DNA of 37,431 nt from Chloroflexota bacterium (lineage in GTDB: Bacteria; Chloroflexota; Anaerolineae; Aggregatilineales; J027). Where the stretch lies: the NCBI GenBank assembly GCA_022616515.1, contig JAKEEQ010000191.1:1-37431 (forward strand), in the 5' to 3' direction. The position numbers and the translations under genes were made by a program. Of the stretch, positions 33,170-37,431 are shown piece after piece (position 1 is the first letter of the stretch; the number at the start of each line of letters is the position of its first letter). The notes beneath the pieces were generated by a model. The model had not been told where the DNA came from, did no database searches, and saw only the letters and a program-made list of their open reading frames with translations.

Positions 33170-34014
33170 ATGGGTGTAAAGATAAGCACAAAACGACCAT
33201 TGATTGGATCGGGCAGATGATCAGCCAGGTACGCCGCTGGTTACCAGGGCACAAGCTGGTGCTGGTGGTTGATGGGGCATTGTGCGCTGTCAAATTAGGT
33301 TTACGGTGTGCCGACTTTGAGCAGCCCGTCACCTTCGTGTTACGCTTACGCCTGGATGCACAATTGTATGATCCGCCATCCGCTAAACCACCCGGGCGTC
33401 CAGGACCACCGTCGCCTGTCGGTGCCCGCCAACCCAACCTGAAAACGCGCCTGACCGATCCACTGACCACCTGGCTTCGGCAAAGCGTGGGGTGGTATGG
33501 GGGGCGCACCCGCCAGATTGAGTATGTCTCGGGCATCGCCTGGTGGCGCACCACCAACCCGAAAGACCCTTTACCCTTGCGCTGGGTGCTGGTGCGTGAT
33601 CCTTGCGGTACTTTTAACCCCCAAGCTTTTCTGGGTACTGACCTCACGGCTACCCCTCAGCAGATGATTGCCTGGTATGTCAGGCGCTGGAATGTGGAAG
33701 TGACCTTTCAAGAAGTGCGCACCCACCTCGGCTTTGAAACCCAGCGTCAATGGTCAGATAGATCTGGCTATTGAGCGTACTTCTCCGCTCCGGCTGGGTC
33801 TGTTTTCCCTGGTGACCCTGCTGGCTCACCATCTGTCCGCTCTGCCGCCTGGTACCCCAAACACACTGCCACTTTCTCCGATTGTCTGGCCTTTGTCCGC
33901 GCCGATCTGTGGCAGCACCCTCCATTCTCACAGTCCCCCTTTGACCCTGCACTTCAAAAGATCCCGCCCGCCACTTTACACAATCTCATTGAGGCCATCT
34001 ATTATGCCGCCTAA
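33170..34014 (+). pseudogene. Decayed DDE transposase (IS701/IS4-superfamily type), 5'-truncated
   Basis: The readable frame begins around 33178 (KDKHKTTIDWIGQM) without the N-terminal third. The first catalytic Asp is in LVLVVDGA, the second in the LVRDP...GTDL region and the Glu in VEVTFQEVRTHLGFETQRQW. At 33756-33763 a 4-bp tandem duplication (AGATAGAT) shifts the frame; removing one AGAT restores QWSDLAIERT. A second frame change near 33843-33855 is needed to read WYPKHTATFSDCLAF to the stop at 34012-34014. It is dead. The exact IS family is uncertain. Confidence 0.8.
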
Positions 34015-34070
34015 CACCTCTGTCAAATGGATAAAGTCGAGTTCGGTGGATTTCCCTTTTCGTGGCACCC

Positions 34071-34080
34071 GATTTTAATC
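34071..34080 (+). repeat. Target-site duplication, left (GATTTTAATC)
   Basis: GATTTTAATC directly abuts the left inverted repeat of the IS4 element and recurs exactly at 35514-35523 on the other side. Confidence 0.9.
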
Positions 34081-35513
34081 CAATACAGTTAAGTTAGTGA
34101 AAAAAGGTCGTGCTTTAGGCATGATTAAGGTGTCAAATCCATCATGAAAGGAGCGACCTTATGTTTAGTTTAGCAAAGATGTTGGAAAACCACGAGATAC
34201 GCCCGGTTGCTGTGTGGCAAGTCGCCGGGGAGATACGGTGCGCTGACCGAGTGGTGAGCCTGTTAAGGACGCATCAAGTTCAGGAACAACGACGGCGTGA
34301 CTTACCAGCGCTGTTGGTGGTGTGGCTGTGTATTGCCATGTACTGGCAGCCACGGCGGTCCTTGCAATCCATTGCGACCCGTCTATTGGAAATACCAAGC
34401 TTATTCGAACCAGCGACGTATTTGTGGGTGCCCTCACGCAGTGCGCTAACCCGGGCGCGGTATCGGTTAGGCGCAGCGGTGTTTGCCAGATTATTCAGGC
34501 AGGTATGCCAGCCCCTGGTGAGGGAGCCAACCAGGGGGTCACACCGCTTCGGATTGCATCTGGTGGCGCTGGATGGCAGTGTGGAAACGGTTACAGATAC
34601 GCCGGTCAATGCCCGTTATTTGGGGCGATCAACCGCCGATCGTGTCGTGGCGGGTGGGACGCAGGCCCTCTTTGATGCCAGTATTGGCAAATACCACCAG
34701 GGCGAAGCACGGCTCGGCTGGCGGTTATTGCGCTCGGTGCAGGCGGGGATGCTGGGCTTGATGGATGCCGGGTTGACCCGTTTTGACTACGTGTGCCCCA
34801 TCCGTGCCGCCGCCGCTGAGTTTTTAGCGCCACCACCAAGTACGGCTGCTCTCAAGCCCATCCAGTACCTCAGGGATGGCACCTATCTGGCCTGGCTCAA
34901 GGCGTCCGACAAAAGCCGGTTAAAAGCCGCCGGTTAAAGTACGCGTCATGACCTCCCACGTTGCCGATCCGGCAGCGCCGCATGCCGGTCAGTCGCGTCG
35001 CCTCATCACCAGCCTGCTTGATCCAGTCCGGTAGCCCGCTCTCGACCTCATGGAATGCTATCATGAACGCTGGGAAATTGAGATTACCATTGACGACGTG
35101 GATCCTCACCAGCGTTTACCCGACCACCCCTTCCGCTCGCGTAACCCCGTCGGTGTTATTCAGGAATTCTATGCCATGCTCATTGCCCACTATATCGTGC
35201 GCTACTTCATGTTCCACGCGGCCAGCCGGGTCGACCTTGACCCGGATCGTCTCAGCTTTACCTTTGCCCTGGATGTCGGGTGGGATGCCTTACCTCTGTT
35301 TCAGCTCTTGCCACCTGCCGACCATCCTCACTTACACCAGTGGCTACTCGCCTGGCTGCGTCAGGTCCAACTGCCACCCCGCCGCCTGCGCGGGAATCCC
35401 CGTGTCATTAAACGGCATATGAGTAAGTTTCCGCGTAAAAAACCGGAACACCTCAATCCACCTAAGCCCACGCTTGATTTTCGAGACTCTAGCGTCTTAA
35501 CTTAACTGTATTG
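34081..35513 (+). mobile_element. IS4-family insertion sequence, full length, 1433 bp
   Basis: The ends are perfect 16-bp inverted repeats CAATACAGTTAAGTTA (34081-34096) and its reverse complement (35498-35513). A 10-bp direct duplication, GATTTTAATC, flanks it. Size, duplication length and transposase type agree with the IS4 family. The intact duplication points to a fairly recent insertion, but the transposase is broken by a frameshift and a stop, so it would need help in trans to move. Confidence 0.9.
34161..35505 (+). pseudogene. IS4-family transposase, interrupted by a frameshift and a nonsense codon
   Basis: The N-terminal part reads to 34937: an IS4 N-terminal helical domain, then the first catalytic Asp in HLVALDGSVE. 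One missing base near 34930 shifts the frame. The continuation KVRVMTSHVADP is stopped by TAG at 35032-35034 (a tyrosine codon would be expected) and then runs PALDLMECYHERWEIEITI to the end at 35505. The Y-x2-R-x3-E-x6-K signature keeps Y, R and E, but the final Lys position is Asp. AAAGGAG precedes the ATG. The stop codon TAA lies inside the right inverted repeat. Confidence 0.88.
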
Positions 35514-35523
35514 GATTTTAATC
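35514..35523 (+). repeat. Target-site duplication, right (GATTTTAATC)
   Basis: Exact copy of 34071-34080, directly after the right inverted repeat. Confidence 0.9.
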
Positions 35524-35655
35524 CAGGGTGTTGAAATGGCGTTCTGATGCGCCACACGCGACCGCTCTCAACCGTAAAACCCTATGGCGCATTTGGTTGG
35601 TATAACCCTACATCGCCTGACACGTTGGGTATCCCTACCCACGTCGCCGCTGTTC

Positions 35656-35679
35656 GTAGGGACGTGCAACGGCACGTCC
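35656..35679 (+). repeat. REP-like hairpin with GTAG foot
   Basis: GTAG (35656-35659) followed by GGACGTGC-AACG-GCACGTCC (35660-35679), a perfect 8-bp stem. A degenerate partner may exist around 35625-35640 (GGGTATCCCTAC). The rest of 35524-35705 shows no gene. Confidence 0.7.
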
Positions 35680-35705
35680 GCTCGTTCAGAAGTCGCAGGC
35701 GAAAA

Positions 35706-36350
35706 TCAGTCCAAAATCATAGCCCTGACCATCTCACCGACGGCAAAAAAGTCCGGTAGGGTATCAGCCCACAGGTGAGAGGAGTCAAGTTGAAAATCGG
35801 GCAGAAGGGCTGTGGTGTAAAGTGAGTTATCTGGATGGATGCTGGCATAACGACCCGTGTCGTCCTGCAAGCGGTGAAAATGGGCCTCATTGCGCAGCGG
35901 GTCAATCATCCAGTATTCCTTCACCCCGACCCGCTCATATTCCTCGAATTTGTCGCCATAATCGCGGCGCACACTTTCCGCGGACACGATTTCGATGCAA
36001 ATGTCTGCCGGGCCATTCATGGCAATGTCGGTTAAGTGATTTGTCCGGTCAGCGGCGATAAATTGGATGTCCGGTTCACGGAACGACTCATCCAGCCGCA
36101 TCACGAACGGCGCACTGCGGAGGGTCCCCACCGGACGCAGAGCCAGATACGCCTCAAGCAGCATCCGTAAATAGGTTGTCAGCGCGTCATGGCGCGAGGA
36201 AGCTGGAGCCATTTGAATCACTACCCCCTGTACCCACTCATGGAATTCGCCCGCAAAATCGCGCAGGTACGTTTCTTCATCGACATCGGTGGCGATAATT
36301 GTCCCGGCAGGCAGGTTGAGGGGTGCGGAAAAAACAAAGTTACGCATCAT
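35706..36350 (-). CDS. Uma2-family protein (PD-(D/E)XK nuclease fold, DUF820)
   Basis: The product is 214 residues. It shows the Uma2 signature positions: E/W near the N-terminus (FHEWVQGVVIQM), the REPDIQFI strand with Asp94, ADICIEIVSAES with Glu120, and RDYGDKFEEYERVGVKEYWMIDP. Uma2 proteins are abundant in Chloroflexota and cyanobacteria. The fold suggests a restriction-like nuclease, though the biological role is not established. It stands alone between the IS region and the next gene. The start at 36350 is the first of two consecutive ATGs. Confidence 0.85.
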   Translation of the reverse strand: MMRNFVFSAPLNLPAGTIIATDVDEETYLRDFAGEFHEWVQGVVIQMAPASSRHDALTTYLRMLLEAYLALRPVGTLRSAPFVMRLDESFREPDIQFIAADRTNHLTDIAMNGPADICIEIVSAESVRRDYGDKFEEYERVGVKEYWMIDPLRNEAHFHRLQDDTGRYASIHPDNSLYTTALLPDFQLDSSHLWADTLPDFFAVGEMVRAMILD

Positions 36351-36373
36351 CAGTAGTCCATTACCGTTTGAGT

Positions 36374-36550
36374 TTAATTGTACCGGAAATATCCTGAAAT
36401 TGTCTCATTAGACGAATGATACCGCTGTTCGACGCCCTCACCGGACAACACACGCAAAACACCCCAGCAGCGCAGCACCGCCAGACCACCCGCCATCAAC
36501 ATGCCGATAATCGAATGGATGAACAACGTACCTCGCAAAATCCCCGCCAT
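36374..36550 (-). CDS. Possible small membrane protein
   Basis: A 58-residue frame from the ATG at 36550, with AAGGG about 9 nt upstream. One hydrophobic helix (about 8-32) is followed by a polar tail. It lies between Uma2 and the propeller gene on the same strand, with no overlap. A longer frame to 36730 would overlap the propeller gene and is unlikely. There is no known family. Confidence 0.35.
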   Translation of the reverse strand: MAGILRGTLFIHSIIGMLMAGGLAVLRCWGVLRVLSGEGVEQRYHSSNETISGYFRYN

Positions 36551-36611
36551 GACATTTCCCTTTTTTCGGGACAATATAACGCGGGATTGGGCGGCGTATT
36601 TCAACCGCCAA

Positions 36612-37431
36612 CTAAGCGTTGCGATGTCGTCGGATGAGCCATGGGGTGCAGCCTGATAATGCTGCACCCCATCCGATGAATGGATAAGTGGATTGCCAGT
36701 AGAGACCAGCAACATGCAGAAAACCGGCAACTTGACCTTTGTTACCTATTTGTTCCAAGCGACCATTTTGTAACTGTACACGAAATTGTGAATACCCAAT
36801 GTCTCTTGCCCTTGCCGAAAAATAGTATGTTCTGGAATCTGGAGAAAATGCTGGGTCAGTTGTCGGATCTATTTTGTCTAAGATTAGCTTCAACTGGCTA
36901 CCATCAGTACGCATTCGATAAAGTCTGCCATTATTCATAAAAACGACCCAGCACCCATCAGGCGACATCGCAATTCCGTAATCAGTTGACATATGTTCGC
37001 TAAGCCGTTCAAGTGCACTGCCATCAAAGTGCATACGATAGAGGTGTCTGCTTCCGGAACGTTCTGATGAAAAATAAATCCATTGTCCATGGGATGATAG
37101 AAATCCTATTCCATCCTCTGCCGGATGATTGGTCAGGTTTTCCATATCTGTACCATCAATCCGAACTCTGAAAATCTCGCTATTCCCTTCCCTATCTGTA
37201 CGAAAAATTACCCACTGACCATCTGGCGATAATGCTCCAAACATGTCAACGCCGGAATTGGTGGTAAGGTTCAACTTGTCTGTTCCATCGGGTCGAATCT
37301 TATATATGCCGGAATTCCAACCTTCTTCTCCCGTATAATGATAACTATAAATGATCCACTCGCCATCTGGCGTCCATGTTTCACAGTAATCTGCTTCTGG
37401 ACTGCTGGTAAGCTGTTGTGTATCGGAACCA
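36612..37431 (-). CDS. TolB/PD40-type beta-propeller protein, N-terminus beyond the window
   Basis: The reading frame stays open to the right edge, so at least 272 residues are present and the start is missing. Repeats of about 42 residues carry the PD40 pattern 'SPDGxWxxF...IYxxRxDGxxxxxLT': 'TWTPDGEWIIYS', 'ALSPDGQWVIFRTDREG', 'FLSSHGQWIYFSSERSG', 'AMSPDGCWVVFMNNG', 'AFSPDSRTYYFSA'. After the last blade a hydrophobic stretch ends in Arg-rich WLIRRHRNA, suggesting a C-terminal membrane anchor with the propeller outside. Such propellers bind ligands or proteins. No enzyme domain is visible in the part shown. Confidence 0.82.
   Translation of the reverse strand, partial: GSDTQQLTSSPEADYCETWTPDGEWIIYSYHYTGEEGWNSGIYKIRPDGTDKLNLTTNSGVDMFGALSPDGQWVIFRTDREGNSEIFRVRIDGTDMENLTNHPAEDGIGFLSSHGQWIYFSSERSGSRHLYRMHFDGSALERLSEHMSTDYGIAMSPDGCWVVFMNNGRLYRMRTDGSQLKLILDKIDPTTDPAFSPDSRTYYFSARARDIGYSQFRVQLQNGRLEQIGNKGQVAGFLHVAGLYWQSTYPFIGWGAALSGCTPWLIRRHRNA

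Noticed and set aside
33734-34078. A possible separate gene after the first transposase fragment
   Set aside because: Its first residues (LAIERTSPLRLGLFSLVTLL) continue the transposase after a frameshift, so it is part of the pseudogene.
1-37431. CRISPR arrays, tRNA, rRNA genes
   Set aside because: I saw no regularly spaced direct repeats of CRISPR type, no cloverleaf with a recognisable TTC-arm, and no rRNA-like stretch. The repeated hairpins are dispersed and not arrayed.

Overview
The window is about 37 kb of bacterial chromosome. I infer a Chloroflexota (Anaerolineae-like) organism. The grounds are moderate-to-high GC coding DNA with AT-poor hairpin repeats between genes, many ankyrin, WD40 and Uma2-type paralogue families, a large SpoIIE-type phosphatase, and a bacterial pyruvate dehydrogenase encoded as separate E1 alpha, E1 beta and E2. 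No rRNA or tRNA gene was found to fix the taxonomy, so this is an inference from gene content only.

Layout. 1-5.3 kb: a small membrane protein, a cytochrome P450 C-terminal fragment abutting a membrane GAF-SpoIIE phosphatase, a P-loop kinase, and a PAS histidine kinase whose 3' end overlaps the kinase gene. 5.4-12.4 kb: an ankyrin protein with a near-consensus promoter, a flavin reductase, a cold-shock protein, a METTL7-like methyltransferase, a secreted pectinacetylesterase-family hydrolase, a DUF2785 protein and a small membrane protein. 12.5-18.5 kb: prfA, then the convergent pdhA-pdhB-pdhC operon and threonine dehydrogenase. 18.7-21.4 kb: a large secreted M23 peptidase with crystallin-like domains and a strong terminator. 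21.4-25.6 kb: a YgeW-like knotted carbamoyltransferase divergent from a serine-dehydratase-like PLP enzyme. Two more copies of the 3' end of the PLP enzyme gene lie downstream. They delimit a HepT/MntA toxin-antitoxin pair and a WD40 lipoprotein-like or secreted protein. 25.6-29.6 kb: a five-gene operon (crotonase with a zinc ribbon, unknown acidic protein, phospholipase D, ECF sigma factor, RskA-like anti-sigma) with two TGATG stop/start overlaps. 30-33.1 kb: a thiolase, a CBS-pair protein and a PolX-N-terminus-like helix-hairpin-helix protein. 33.2-35.5 kb: a decayed DDE transposase next to an IS4-family element with intact inverted repeats and a 10-bp target duplication. 35.7 kb to the end: a Uma2 nuclease-fold protein, a possible tiny membrane protein and a beta-propeller protein cut by the window edge.

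The non-coding DNA is the most unusual part. Spacers carry a REP-like family: hairpins of 19-21 nt preceded by GTAG, usually in head-to-head pairs, with stems whose two arms vary together. Three of these pairs sit inside small elements with their own terminal inverted repeats. A second, unrelated hairpin family is also dispersed. With the stacked gene-end duplications around 23.2-25.6 kb, this suggests a genome shaped by small non-autonomous elements and by repeated cargo capture at gene 3' ends.
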